A stretch of DNA of 32,648 nt from Bacteroidales bacterium (GTDB lineage: Bacteria; Bacteroidota; Bacteroidia; Bacteroidales; Muribaculaceae): positions 1 through 32,648 of the forward strand of contig JAAVFK010000013.1 of the NCBI GenBank assembly GCA_014800785.1, given 5' to 3'. The notes beneath the pieces are model-generated. The model searched no databases. It was not told where the DNA came from and was given only the letters and a program-made list of their open reading frames with translations. Shown in pieces: positions 10,306 through 20,295 of this stretch (position 1 is the stretch's first letter; each line of letters begins with the position of its first letter). The position numbers and the translations under genes are program-made.

Positions 10306-11634
10306 ATGCAAATAGTATTATTATCTGGCGGATCTGGAAAACGTCTTTGGCCTTTATCTAATGGTATCCGATCAAAACAATTCCTGAAGGTATTAAGAGC
10401 ACCATCGGGAGAATTGGAATCAATGGTGCAAAGAGTTTATCGACAGATTAGAGAAGCCGGCATTAATGCGCAAGTCACAGTTGCTACATCAGCAAATCAA
10501 AAAGATTCCATAATATCACAGTTAGATGATAAAGTTGATATTGTTACTGAGCCAGAAAGACGAGATACTTTCCCTGCAATTGCTCTTTGTGTAACATATC
10601 TGAACAAGGTAAAGCACATTGATCCGGACGAAACTATAATCGTAATGCCGTGTGATGTGTTCGCAGACAGCAGTTATTTCGATAAAATATCCCAGATGGC
10701 TAAGGAGGTAGAATCTAATAAAAGCGATTTAGTCTTAATGGGAATTGTACCAACATATCCATCTTCTAAGTTTGGTTATATTATGCCTAATCGCCTAAAT
10801 CCAGGAAAGATTGATGGATTTATGGAAAAACCTACTCTTGAACTTGCAAAAGAATTAATCCAAAATGGTGCGGTCTGGAACGGTGGTGTATTTGGGTTTA
10901 AGTTAGGCTATCTTATCGATAAAATTACTAAATATTTCAATGCTCAGACATTTGATGAATTCATACATCGATACGTGGAACTCCCTAAGATAAGTTTTGA
11001 CTATGAGATTGTAGAAAAAACTTCTAATTTAAGCGGTGTATATTATAAAGGAAGATGGAAAGATCTGGGAACTTGGAATGCTCTGAGTGAAGAGCTTTCT
11101 TCATGTAAAATCGGAAATGTTATTCAGTCAGAATGCTTGGGAACCACAACGATCAATGAATTGAGTATTCCTATTTTATGCCAAGGGACAAATAATCTAA
11201 TCGTGGCAGCTTCTCCGGACGGTATATTAGTTGCGGATAAATCTAAATCGGAAGATATTAAGGATGGAGTAAACGCCATCAATTCACGTCCTATGTACGA
11301 AGAAAGAAGATGGGGTTCATATAAAGTAATCGATAATGTAGAATTTAAGGATGGCTTCTGCGCTTTGACAAAACAGTTAACGCTCAATCTGGGATGTTCA
11401 ATTAGTTATCAAAGACATTCGTATAGAGATGAGGTATGGACATTTATAGATGGGTCAGGAGAAATTGTCATTGATGAGAAGAGATCCCTTGTCAAGCGAG
11501 GAGATGTAATTATTATTTCAAGAGGTACCCTACATGCACTTAGAGCTGTAACTTCATTAACATTCATTGAAGTACAGCGAGGGGAAAATCTTGTAGAAGA
11601 AGATATCGAAAGATTTGAATATAACTGGGGATGA
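10306..11634 (+). CDS. manC: mannose-1-phosphate guanylyltransferase-like, fused to a C-terminal cupin (ManC/CpsB type)
   Basis: IVLLSGGSGKRLWPLSN, FMEKP, VWNGGVFGFK, C-terminal EERRWGSYKVID..QRHSYRDEVWTFIDGSGEIVID. Confidence 0.85.
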   Translation: MQIVLLSGGSGKRLWPLSNGIRSKQFLKVLRAPSGELESMVQRVYRQIREAGINAQVTVATSANQKDSIISQLDDKVDIVTEPERRDTFPAIALCVTYLNKVKHIDPDETIIVMPCDVFADSSYFDKISQMAKEVESNKSDLVLMGIVPTYPSSKFGYIMPNRLNPGKIDGFMEKPTLELAKELIQNGAVWNGGVFGFKLGYLIDKITKYFNAQTFDEFIHRYVELPKISFDYEIVEKTSNLSGVYYKGRWKDLGTWNALSEELSSCKIGNVIQSECLGTTTINELSIPILCQGTNNLIVAASPDGILVADKSKSEDIKDGVNAINSRPMYEERRWGSYKVIDNVEFKDGFCALTKQLTLNLGCSISYQRHSYRDEVWTFIDGSGEIVIDEKRSLVKRGDVIIISRGTLHALRAVTSLTFIEVQRGENLVEEDIERFEYNWG

Positions 11635-11674
11635 GTATAGGGTAATTTAAGTAGATCATGCGTCTGATAATCGA

Positions 11675-11887
11675 TTGGTATTGTGTCTAAGTATGCTCAA
11701 AGATATTTTTCTAAAGTTGAGAAATATTAAAACGCTTGCCCAAAATATCCTGGATTTAGAGAAAGATTCTGTTACCTATGCTGAGGTGGCAGACAGATGT
11801 GCAAAGCGGGCTGGAGACTTCGATATCTCCAAAATGGTCGATGGGTACGTTAACGTTTATAACTCATTGAATGAGAAAGACCACTAA
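11675..11887 (+). pseudogene. GT4 glycosyltransferase C-terminal fragment
   Basis: RCAKRAGDFDISKMVDGYVNVYNSL parallels the C-terminus of the 7976..9070 GT4 (RCVARAQNYDISKMVDAYIKEYN); no N-terminal or catalytic domain. Confidence 0.65.
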
Positions 11888-12490
11888 AATAATACGGACA
11901 ACAACATTCCCCACTTCATTGAATACATTTTGTCGTGGGCTTCTGAGAGAATTGGAAGAGCAGGATGGATATGAGATTGTGGCTGTCAGTTCACACGGTA
12001 AGGATCTTGAGAAGATTGCGGAGCGCGAGGATGTGAGAACTATAGCTGTTCCGATGCACCGCCAGATTTCTCCACTCAATGATCTCAAGAGTTTATGGGG
12101 TCTGATCAAGGTATTCCGCAAGGAAAAGCCGACAATGGTTCATTCGATGACACCGAAGGCCGGATTGCTGTCAATGATGGCGGCTTGTGTGTGTCGCGTG
12201 CCGGTACGTCTCCATACCTTTACCGGTCTGGTATTTCCTACCTCAACTGGCCTTAAGCAGAAGATTCTGATCTTCACAGACCGCCTGACCTGTGTATGCG
12301 CCACCCATATCGTCCCCGAGGGTGAGGGAGTGAAGAACGACCTCATCAATTACAAGAATCTTTATCGGCCGTCTTGTCAGAGACAAGGGGATAAATGAGC
12401 TGGTCGAGGCTTTCAAACGGCTCAATGAGAAGTATCCCGACACATGTCTGATTCTTATAGGATCGTAGGAACGGGAACTTGATCCGCTGA
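11871..12490 (+). pseudogene. GT4 glycosyltransferase (PglA-like), internal deletion plus stops
   Basis: Homologous to 16500..17696; NDLINY then jumps out of frame to IGRLVRDKGINELVEAFKRLNEKYPDTCLILIG followed by in-frame stops; about 131 bp missing relative to the intact copy. Confidence 0.85.
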
Positions 12491-12525
12491 GATAAGGAAC
12501 AATTGATGAAATCTAAAAATAAGCT

Positions 12526-13191
12526 ATGTACGCAAGATATATAAAACGCTTTCTTGATATTACAATCTCTTTCTGCGGGCTTTTAGTTATCTCCCCGCTC
12601 TTACTTACTCTATGCTTTCTTGTTAGGTCGAAGCTTGGGAGTCCTATATTCTTCCGACAACAACGCATTGGGAAAGACGAAAAGCCTTTCATGATGATAA
12701 AATTCAGGACAATGACTGATGCGCGAGATAAGGATGGCAAGCTACTTCCAGATACCGAAAGATTTACTAAGTTCGGTAATTTTTTAAGAAATTCCAGTCT
12801 TGACGAACTTCCCGAACTTTTCAATGTGATTAAGGGAGATATGTCTCTCGTTGGACCACGTCCACTTTATCCCATCTACCTTCCCTATTATACCGAAGAG
12901 GAAGCTAAGCGCCACAAGGTAAGAGGGGGAATAACAGGATTGGCTCAGATAAATGGACGTGCGCTTTGCCGGTGGAAAGAGAGATTCAGCTATGATGTAA
13001 AATATGTTGACGAGCTATCTTTCAAGAATGATGTAAAAATTCTTTGGAGAACATTCTTTAAAGTTGCTGCTAAAGAAGATATTGGAACACCATCAGTAAC
13101 AGATGAGGGAGGACTACATATTATCCGAGAAATTCAACGTCCTGATTTAGTTGAAAAAGTGAAGAATATGAATTGCAGAAGCAATATTTAA
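12526..13191 (+). CDS. initiating bacterial sugar transferase (PglC/WcaJ-like phosphoglycosyl transferase)
   Basis: RFLDITISFCGLLVISPLL...KPFMMIKFRTMTDARDKDGKLLPDTERFTKFGNFLRNSSLDELPELFNVIKGDMSLVGPRPL. Confidence 0.95.
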   Translation: MYARYIKRFLDITISFCGLLVISPLLLTLCFLVRSKLGSPIFFRQQRIGKDEKPFMMIKFRTMTDARDKDGKLLPDTERFTKFGNFLRNSSLDELPELFNVIKGDMSLVGPRPLYPIYLPYYTEEEAKRHKVRGGITGLAQINGRALCRWKERFSYDVKYVDELSFKNDVKILWRTFFKVAAKEDIGTPSVTDEGGLHIIREIQRPDLVEKVKNMNCRSNI

Positions 13192-13204
13192 ATCTAAATT
13201 ATCT

Positions 13205-14407
13205 ATGAAAGTCAAAAATTGGGAAGTTGGAAGTCACTGGTTTGGAGATCTTGATGGGAAAGAATATCAAAATTCGGACTTATCCTATATTTATAAAATT
13301 CCGGCAACTGCCTGTCAACCTATTGAGCCACTTGAAATGGAGTTTTTATCGACTTGCAGAAGTGCCATAGGCAAAAGTATAGATAATATCTCCTTTGTAG
13401 GTGATGACAATGACGTGGCTTTAGTCCCGGCTTTTACATGCCAAAGTGTTCTGGAACCTTTTATTCAACGACGAATAAAGTGTATACCATATCCGATCAA
13501 TATGGATCTTTCCATAGATGTCGAAACTTTATTTGATCTAATAAAAGAACATATAATTAGACCTTGCAGAATATTTAGACCTTGCAGAATATTAATTCAT
13601 GCATATTTTGGTTTTGACACTCTTGTCGAATTAAGAAGAAAGTTAAAAGAGGAAGATTGTTTCATGCATTTATGTACCATTGAAGATAGGACTCAGTCAA
13701 TGTTCTCCAACCTACCCAAATTGGAGACCGTTACTAAGGTTGGCAGTATTCGTAAATGGTTTCCAATTCCAGATGGGAGCTATGTTGCTTATGACATAGA
13801 CCCCGACGATCAAATATCGCACGAACAATTTTTTGGTTGTTATCCTGAACACACCGATTTAATCGATGCCAAGAAACTTGCCTTCAGACTAAAGAATAAT
13901 TATATCATGAAGGGAGAGGGATCTAAAAATATTTATATGCAGTTTTATTCAGCTGCGGAGCAAATTTTAAATTCACGAACAACCTGTTATGCCATGTCTA
14001 CAGCATCAAAAAACTATCTTAGCCATGTGGATTATGACGCTATGAAAATTCAAAGGATAAATAACTATCAGCTCCTTTCTAATAGGCTAAGAAAACATGA
14101 ACCATATATTCATACCCTCTTTCCTGAAGTGGAGAATGGCATCGTACCCTTCATGCTTCCTGTACTTATTCGAGAGAAGAGAAAGGAATTTCAAGACTTC
14201 ATGGCCAAACACAATGTCTTTCCTACTATCATCTGGAGTTGTCCTGATACATTCAGACCTTTTATTTATGGGTCAGGAAAGTCGAAAATTAATTACAGCG
14301 ATACAAAAGCTTTATACGATTCTATACTTTGTTTCCATATCGATCAGAGATATAATGAGAGGGATATGGAAAAAGTTGCAGATATTATTGATCAATTCTC
14401 ATTTTAA
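13205..14407 (+). CDS. PLP-dependent aminotransferase-fold protein of polysaccharide loci
   Basis: VALVPAFTCQSVLEPF..IKCIPYPI...LIHAYFGFDT...EDRTQSMFS...GSIRKWFPIPDGSYVAYD. Confidence 0.6.
   Translation: MKVKNWEVGSHWFGDLDGKEYQNSDLSYIYKIPATACQPIEPLEMEFLSTCRSAIGKSIDNISFVGDDNDVALVPAFTCQSVLEPFIQRRIKCIPYPINMDLSIDVETLFDLIKEHIIRPCRIFRPCRILIHAYFGFDTLVELRRKLKEEDCFMHLCTIEDRTQSMFSNLPKLETVTKVGSIRKWFPIPDGSYVAYDIDPDDQISHEQFFGCYPEHTDLIDAKKLAFRLKNNYIMKGEGSKNIYMQFYSAAEQILNSRTTCYAMSTASKNYLSHVDYDAMKIQRINNYQLLSNRLRKHEPYIHTLFPEVENGIVPFMLPVLIREKRKEFQDFMAKHNVFPTIIWSCPDTFRPFIYGSGKSKINYSDTKALYDSILCFHIDQRYNERDMEKVADIIDQFSF
13557..13592 (+). repeat. perfect 18-bp tandem duplication (ttagaccttgcagaatat x2) inside a CDS
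   Basis: 13557-13574 and 13575-13592 are identical; encodes RPCRIF-RPCRIL. Confidence 0.95.
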
Positions 14408-14409
14408 GA

Positions 14410-15540
14410 ATGACCCAAACAAATAATAAGTTGGTGATACTTGGTACGAACGAGTATCAAAATCCCTTAATCGTAAGAGCCAAAGAGTTGGGTTATGAGA
14501 CCCATGTATTTGGCCTTCAAAGAGGTGAAATCGGAGAAACTACCGCCGACTTCTTTCATGCGGTAGACATTATGGATTACAAAAGGCTATGGGATGAATG
14601 TAAGAAACTTAGTCCATGTGGAGTGGCATCTGTTTGCTCGGAACTCGCAATGCATCCAATGAACTTTCTTCTCAGGAAAATGGGAATCCCTTGTAACTCT
14701 CTAAAAACAGAAATCCTAACGACTAATAAATACCTGATGAGAAAGGAAATGGCTGATGCAGGTATTGATGGACCGGAATTTACATTGGTCAGGAGAGGAG
14801 AAGAGATCGAGAAAATTGAGGAGAGACTTTCTAAATTCAAATATCCTCTGATAGTTAAGCCTTGTGACTTGAGCTCCAGTCGCGGAGTCTACAAAATAGA
14901 TACTCCGACACAACTGCTGGAAGGAATTCTATACGCCATGGAATGGTCCCAAACTGGCGAGGCAATTCTTGAAGAATTTATAAAAGGACCAGAATATAGT
15001 GGTGAAAGTATCGCTTACAAAGGTGAATACAACTTATTGGCCATTACCGAAAAGTCTACAACAGGTGCCCCTCATTTTGTTGAAACCGGCCATCGTCAGC
15101 CTGCTCGATTAGATCATGTAACTATTGAACGAGTACGTGAAACCCTATTCAAGGCATTCAAATCACTCGGGATCGAATATGGAGCTATACATCCGGAGTT
15201 CAAGATAACAGAGGATGGACGAATCATTTTTATGGAAATCGCAACCAGAATGGGGGGAGATTGTATCGGTACAGACTTGGTACCTCTCTCTTCAGGCTAT
15301 GATTATCTCGGAATGGTAATTAACATCTGTTGCGGTCAGAAACCAACCTTTGATAAAATAAGAGAGCCGGGGATAGCCCAAAACCACTATCTTATGACCC
15401 ATAACGACCTTGAGGAATTCCAAAAGATCCAATTGGAGACTCCGGAAAAAATATGGCGTCATAGCACCTTCAAACCTATTTCCGACTCTCCTATACTTAA
15501 AAGCGCAGATAGGGCCGGATATTATATTACAGTAGAGTAA
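14410..15540 (+). CDS. ATP-grasp domain ligase
   Basis: LVILGTNEYQNPLIVRAKELGYETHVFG...FKYPLIVKPCDLSSSRGVYKI...EEFIKGPEYSGES...EIATRMGGDCIG. Confidence 0.88.
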   Translation: MTQTNNKLVILGTNEYQNPLIVRAKELGYETHVFGLQRGEIGETTADFFHAVDIMDYKRLWDECKKLSPCGVASVCSELAMHPMNFLLRKMGIPCNSLKTEILTTNKYLMRKEMADAGIDGPEFTLVRRGEEIEKIEERLSKFKYPLIVKPCDLSSSRGVYKIDTPTQLLEGILYAMEWSQTGEAILEEFIKGPEYSGESIAYKGEYNLLAITEKSTTGAPHFVETGHRQPARLDHVTIERVRETLFKAFKSLGIEYGAIHPEFKITEDGRIIFMEIATRMGGDCIGTDLVPLSSGYDYLGMVINICCGQKPTFDKIREPGIAQNHYLMTHNDLEEFQKIQLETPEKIWRHSTFKPISDSPILKSADRAGYYITVE

Positions 15541-15619
15541 TATCAATGAAACTTCTCGAATAAGTAAGAGCTTTATCTTTTTGGACAATTGATTCATTGC
15601 ACTGAGGAAGGATCCGTTG

Positions 15620-16190
15620 TTATTTAAAAAATATAACGGAGATCAAAGACGACCCTATAACTGAACAAGAATTAGATGCATACTACAAGCAGCATTTACT
15701 TCGGTTATTAAAACATTCCGTTCACAGTGTTCCACAATATGCCAATTTTTCAGAGTTACTAAACAAAGACAATCCTATTGAAAAATGGCCAATAATGGAT
15801 AAGGCCAATCTCAAAGCTTCCGGGGGACAATTGTTTGTCGAACATATTTAACAAAGAGTCCCTTATTCCTATGTCTACCAGTGGCTCAACAGCCACACCA
15901 TTTACATGTTGGCAAAATTCAGATAAAAAAGCGTCATGTAAATGCTGAAGTACCATATTCTAATGGTAGAATTGGGTTTTCTATAGGCAGAAAAATAATT
16001 TATTTTCGATCTATAGTAAATGAAGTTAGAAAATCAAAGGTTCAACAGTATCTTCTGAACATCAATCTTCTTGACTGCTGTAACCTTAATGTAGAGGTAA
16101 TCAAAGAACGATTAGTAGAAATAAAGAAACTATCGGCTAAAGGAGGAGCCATCACGTGGAATTCGTGCTTTCTGGAGTCTTATGCTTATA
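15620..16190 (+). pseudogene. CapK/PaaK-like (phenylacetate-CoA-ligase family) adenylating enzyme, frameshifted and 3'-truncated
   Basis: HSVPQYANFSELL..KWPIMDKANLKA | LIPMSTSGSTATPFTCWQNSDKK | KKRHVNAEVPYSNGRIGFSIGRKIIYFRSIV spread over different frames; one frame change at the A-run near 15925-15930. Confidence 0.75.
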
Positions 16191-16325
16191 CTACTTCCTA
16201 TAGCTCTCCTTTTTGTCGAGAAGCCGCTATATAGCCTTCAAGGCGTGACCATAATCGCCGCGTTTCCCATCGGAATACTTCTTATACTGATAGTATGGAG
16301 TTTCTTTAAAGACTGTAATTCTTAG
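16149..16325 (+). pseudogene. BCCT-family transporter C-terminal fragment
   Basis: Frame gives SRGIRAFWSLMLILLPIALLFVEKPLYSLQGVTIIAAFPIGILLILIVWSFFKDCNS*, matching the BCCT C-terminal 'R.FW ... LQ..tIiaAfPf.i' pattern. Confidence 0.55.
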
Positions 16326-16499
16326 CTTAAAGGGTAATAAGTCTTTACGATATTATCTGCTGAAAAGTTAAGTAAATTTTTTCTATACTTCCCGAATAGT
16401 GGTAAGATATTAGAGATCCTTGTGCAACCGATTGAGTCTATCGTGATGACTAAACGCAAAATCAAAAGCAAACCCATCATATAAGTAAACTTAATAAGC

Positions 16500-17696
16500 A
16501 TGGTTCAAAAATTTGAAATAAATAAAAATATCGAAATTATGAGTCGTCTAAAGCCAAAGATAATTAGAGCTTGTACTGTCCCAAATTCTATAGGATTTGT
16601 AACAGGTATGATACCGGAACTTTTGGAAAAATTTGAAGTAGGAGTTTTAGCCTCACCCGGTAAGTATTGGGAAGCATTAGATAAGTATGGAAATGAGGTA
16701 AAACGATTAAAAGTAGCCATGGAAAGACAAATTTCACCATGGAAAGACTGTATAAGTCTTTGGAAACTAATTCGAATTTTTCATAAGGAACGACCGGATA
16801 TAGTACACTCGATGACCCCAAAGGCCGGATTACTTTGTATGATAGCTGCTTGGCTAAATCGTGTACCTATAAGAATCCATACCTTTACCGGGCTGGTATT
16901 TCCAACCTCGACCGGCCTTAAGCAGAAGATCCTGATCTTCACCGACCGTCTTACCTGCGCATGCGCCACCCATATTGTCCCCGAGGGTGAGGGAGTAAAG
17001 AACGATCTCATCAATTACAATATCACGAAGAAACCCCTGAAAGTACTGGGCTACGGCAACGTACAAGGCATAGATCTGAACCGCTTCAATCCAGAACTGC
17101 CCGAAGTAAAAGCCGAAGCCGGGAAGATCCGCAAAGAAGATGTCTTCACTTTCGTCTTTATCGGACGTCTTGTGGGAGACAAAGGAATCAACGAATTGGT
17201 CTCAGCGTTCACGCGCTTGAACCAAAAATACCCGGATACTCGACTGATTCTTGTTGGGAGATATGAGTCAAGACTTGATCCCTTGCAGGTTGAAACAGAA
17301 GAAGAGATCAAAAATAACCAAGCAATATGGGCGTCGGGTGAAACTCCAGATGTACGCCCTTGGCTTTTGGCCTCAGACACCCTTGTCTTTCCGAGTTATC
17401 GAGAGGGTTTTCCGAATGTGGTGATAGAGGCCGGGGCTATGGGGTTGCCCTCTATTGTCACAGACATTAATGGCTCGCGCGAGATCATTATTGAGGGTGA
17501 GAATGGAACCATCATCCCATCAAAAAATACACAGGCACTTGAAGAGGCGATGGAGCGAATGATTGTGGATAAACATTCAACTGAGTTCATGGCTTCCAAA
17601 GCTCGACAGATGATCGCGGAAAGATTTGAACAGCACTATGTCCGCAAGTGCCTGAAGGAGTACTACGAAGAAATTCTTAACTCTCGTAAGAAATGA
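16500..17696 (+). CDS. glycosyltransferase family 4 (PglA-like), intact paralogue of the 11871 pseudogene
   Basis: HSMTPKAGLLCMIAAW...HTFTGLVFPTSTGLKQKILIFTDRL...FIGRLVGDKGINELVSAF...PSYREGFPNVVIEAGAMGLPSI. Confidence 0.93.
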   Translation: MVQKFEINKNIEIMSRLKPKIIRACTVPNSIGFVTGMIPELLEKFEVGVLASPGKYWEALDKYGNEVKRLKVAMERQISPWKDCISLWKLIRIFHKERPDIVHSMTPKAGLLCMIAAWLNRVPIRIHTFTGLVFPTSTGLKQKILIFTDRLTCACATHIVPEGEGVKNDLINYNITKKPLKVLGYGNVQGIDLNRFNPELPEVKAEAGKIRKEDVFTFVFIGRLVGDKGINELVSAFTRLNQKYPDTRLILVGRYESRLDPLQVETEEEIKNNQAIWASGETPDVRPWLLASDTLVFPSYREGFPNVVIEAGAMGLPSIVTDINGSREIIIEGENGTIIPSKNTQALEEAMERMIVDKHSTEFMASKARQMIAERFEQHYVRKCLKEYYEEILNSRKK

Positions 17697-18310
17697 AACC
17701 ATACAGAGATTTTTTCAAACGCATTATTGACGTGACGGCTTCGGGCTGAGCATTAATAGTATTATCTATACCTTTGGTTATTGTTTCCATTTGGTTTTAT
17801 TATGCCAATAATGGGGCCGGGATCTTCTTCTCTCAGGAACGACCCGAAAAAGACGGAAAGATATTCCGGATTTGGAAGTTCATGTCAATGACAGATGAAC
17901 GCGATAGTAACGGAGAATTGCTTCCTAACGAACAGAGAATTACTACGGCGGGTAGATTTATTCGGAATGCCTCAATAGATTGGTTGCCCCAACTATGGAA
18001 CGTGTTGAAAGGAGATATGTCTCTTATTGAGTCACGTCCATTGCCCATACGCTATCTGGAATTGTACAATGCCCGTCAGGAACGACGTCACGAAGTCAGA
18101 CCTGGGATATCAGGATGGGCATAGGTAAACGGTCGCAATAAGATATCTTGGGGTCAGAAAATTGAGTATGATTTCTTTTATATTGATCATCTGAATTTCA
18201 AATTTGACCTAAAGATCCTATTCATGGCAATTAAAAAAGTTTTTGCCGGTTCGGATATCGATGCCGGTGTCAATAAAATAGGAGGAATTGGTTTTAATGG
18301 ACACAAGTGA
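17693..18310 (+). pseudogene. second initiating sugar transferase, frameshifted near its 5' end and with an in-frame TAG
   Basis: PYRDFFKRIIDVTASG (one frame) then IPLVIVSIWF..GIFFSQERPEKDGKIFRIWKFMSMTDERDSNGELLPNEQRITTAGRFIRNASIDWLPQLWNVLKGDMSLIESRPLP..GWA*VNGRNKISW..; TAG at 18122-18124. Confidence 0.88.
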
Positions 18311-18804
18311 AAAAGACAATGGCGTTGGCCGGAGGCAACGAGATAAAACTGATAACCGATCTTCGAAAGCGCTTTCCTGAAATAGAGATTATTCTAATTG
18401 ACATGAATCCCAATGTCCGCTCACGAGAATAGGCGGACCGTATGCTAGTCTTCCGTACAATGGATTAATATGGTTCTGGAAGCTGCTCGGACAGAAAATA
18501 TAAATCTACTATTATCTGCTTGCGAAGATCAGCTAATGAGAACATTGACTTACGTTTTTGAAAATTGGGATTGACTTATTATCTGTCATTTGATCGTACA
18601 TAGAGACTCCCCAACAAGGAGCTAATGAAGCCAATGAAGCCAATGAGGATCGAAGTCGGTATCCCAACATCGCGATTCCGGCGTTTTCGTCCCGAAGAAA
18701 ACTCAAGCTTTGATGATCGGAATTTACGAGGTAAGAGAAGCCCATATTTAACAAAGGTAAATCCTCAGACGCAGTTCCATATCATTGACAATAGGATAGA
18801 GTAA
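18307..18804 (+). pseudogene. ATP-grasp ligase, N-terminal part only, multiply frameshifted
   Basis: VKKTMALAGGNEIKLITDLRKRFPEIEIILIDMNPNVRSRE*ADRMLVFRTMD / MVLEAARTENINLLLSACEDQLMRTLTYVFENWD / LTYYLSFDRT*RLPNKELMKPMKPMRIEVGIPTSRF..FRPEEN across frames. Confidence 0.75.
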
Positions 18805-18985
18805 TAGCTAACCTCACAATTCAGAGAGAAAGCAATCTAAGTAATCACATAGTGGGTGTATAGATTTAAAGGGTCGGAAACCAAGGTGCAAGATCGTGAA
18901 ATCAACAACCATAAGTATTCTAAAATCCATTATCCTTTAAATCAAAGCCCATACAAAGGTTCTACGATTATAAAATTATATCAAT

Positions 18986-20065
18986 ATGAAGACTATATTA
19001 GTCACTGGAATAGGTGGATTAACTCCTCGTTCCATTACAGGAATCATCCGAGAGAATCATCCGGATTATCATATAATCGGGGTAGACTCAAACAAAAAAG
19101 CCGTAGGATTCTTCATGAAGAATCTTGTAGACGAGTATTTCGTCTGTCCCCGATGTGATTCTCCCGATTACTTCCCTTTTATCGAAAAACTTATAAAAGA
19201 GAAGCAAATCGACTACGCATTCGTTCAACCTGAAAGTGAGATCGTAAAGTGGGGTGAGTATTTTGATGAGAAAGGAAAGTTCCCATGTCCGGTATTCATG
19301 GGCTCGAAAACTCTTTCTGAATCATTGAGAGATAAGTCTATAATGGCCGAACTTCTTGAAGGCAGCAAGTTTATCCCCAAAACAATAAAAGTCACTCAAG
19401 ATAATCCACGATTTGAGGAAGTCGAAAAAAAGATCGGTTTTCCTTGCTGGATACGAGCGACAGAGGGTACCGGTGGCCTTGGATCTCTAAAATTAGAGGA
19501 TATCAGTAGCTACAGAAGTTGGCTATTTATCAATCGGGCTATTCCGGAATTCACTATTAGCGAATTCCTCCCGGGACGTCACTTGGCCAACGAAATGCTG
19601 TACTACAACAACGAGTATGTTAAAGGAGCCGCTTTGGAATGCGCGGAATATGTTATGGCTAACACAGCTCCGTCAAAAGTAACGGGCAACACAGCATTCG
19701 GTCGCTTCCTTAACGAGGACCGTATAAATAAGTTCTGTGACGAGTGTATCAAATATCTGTGCAATAAGCTTGGAGTGCAGGCACATGGTATATTGTCCTT
19801 TGATCTCAAGGAGGACAAGAATGGGGAACTGAAAGTAACGGAAGTTAACATTAGACATATGGCCTATGCCGGTGTAATGGCGCATGTTGGTTTCGATCTG
19901 ATCGAAGATACTATTAAATTGCTTGAGGACGGTAATGCAGATGGCCTCCAGAGAGATCCGTTCCACCATTATGACAAACCATATATCTTTCTCCGGGACG
20001 TAGACGTAGAACCTATCATTCTGGAAAGTGAAGATATCTTCAACTCAATCCCTATACTAAATTAG
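18986..20065 (+). CDS. ATP-grasp domain (carbamoyl-phosphate-synthase-like) ligase
   Basis: MKTILVTGIGGLTPRSITGIIRE..YHIIGVDSNKKAVG...FPCWIRATEGTGGLGSLKL...VTEVNIRHMAYAGVMAHVGFDLIE. Confidence 0.85.
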   Translation: MKTILVTGIGGLTPRSITGIIRENHPDYHIIGVDSNKKAVGFFMKNLVDEYFVCPRCDSPDYFPFIEKLIKEKQIDYAFVQPESEIVKWGEYFDEKGKFPCPVFMGSKTLSESLRDKSIMAELLEGSKFIPKTIKVTQDNPRFEEVEKKIGFPCWIRATEGTGGLGSLKLEDISSYRSWLFINRAIPEFTISEFLPGRHLANEMLYYNNEYVKGAALECAEYVMANTAPSKVTGNTAFGRFLNEDRINKFCDECIKYLCNKLGVQAHGILSFDLKEDKNGELKVTEVNIRHMAYAGVMAHVGFDLIEDTIKLLEDGNADGLQRDPFHHYDKPYIFLRDVDVEPIILESEDIFNSIPILN

Positions 20066-20196
20066 ACTGAATGGTCTGCCAGGAAGTTCATAATCTCATT
20101 CCGATGCTGATGTATGACGACGTCGTGGTCTGCAAGGCTGACGATCTCGTCGATCGCAACTTCAAGACCATCTGATCCGTCACAATATACCAATCG

Positions 20197-20237
20197 AGCA
20201 GAGGACATCCGACTAAATCGGTTGCCCTCTGCTTTTT
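20197..20237 (+). terminator. Rho-independent terminator with an internal second stem
   Basis: AGCAGAGG(20197-20204) / CCTCTGCT(20226-20233) followed by a T-run; internal CCGA-CTAAA-TCGG. Confidence 0.75.
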
Positions 20238-20295
20238 GATATGGGTAATAATAGGTTGTGTAATTGGTGAGCTTGAGCAGATCAATAATTGATCA

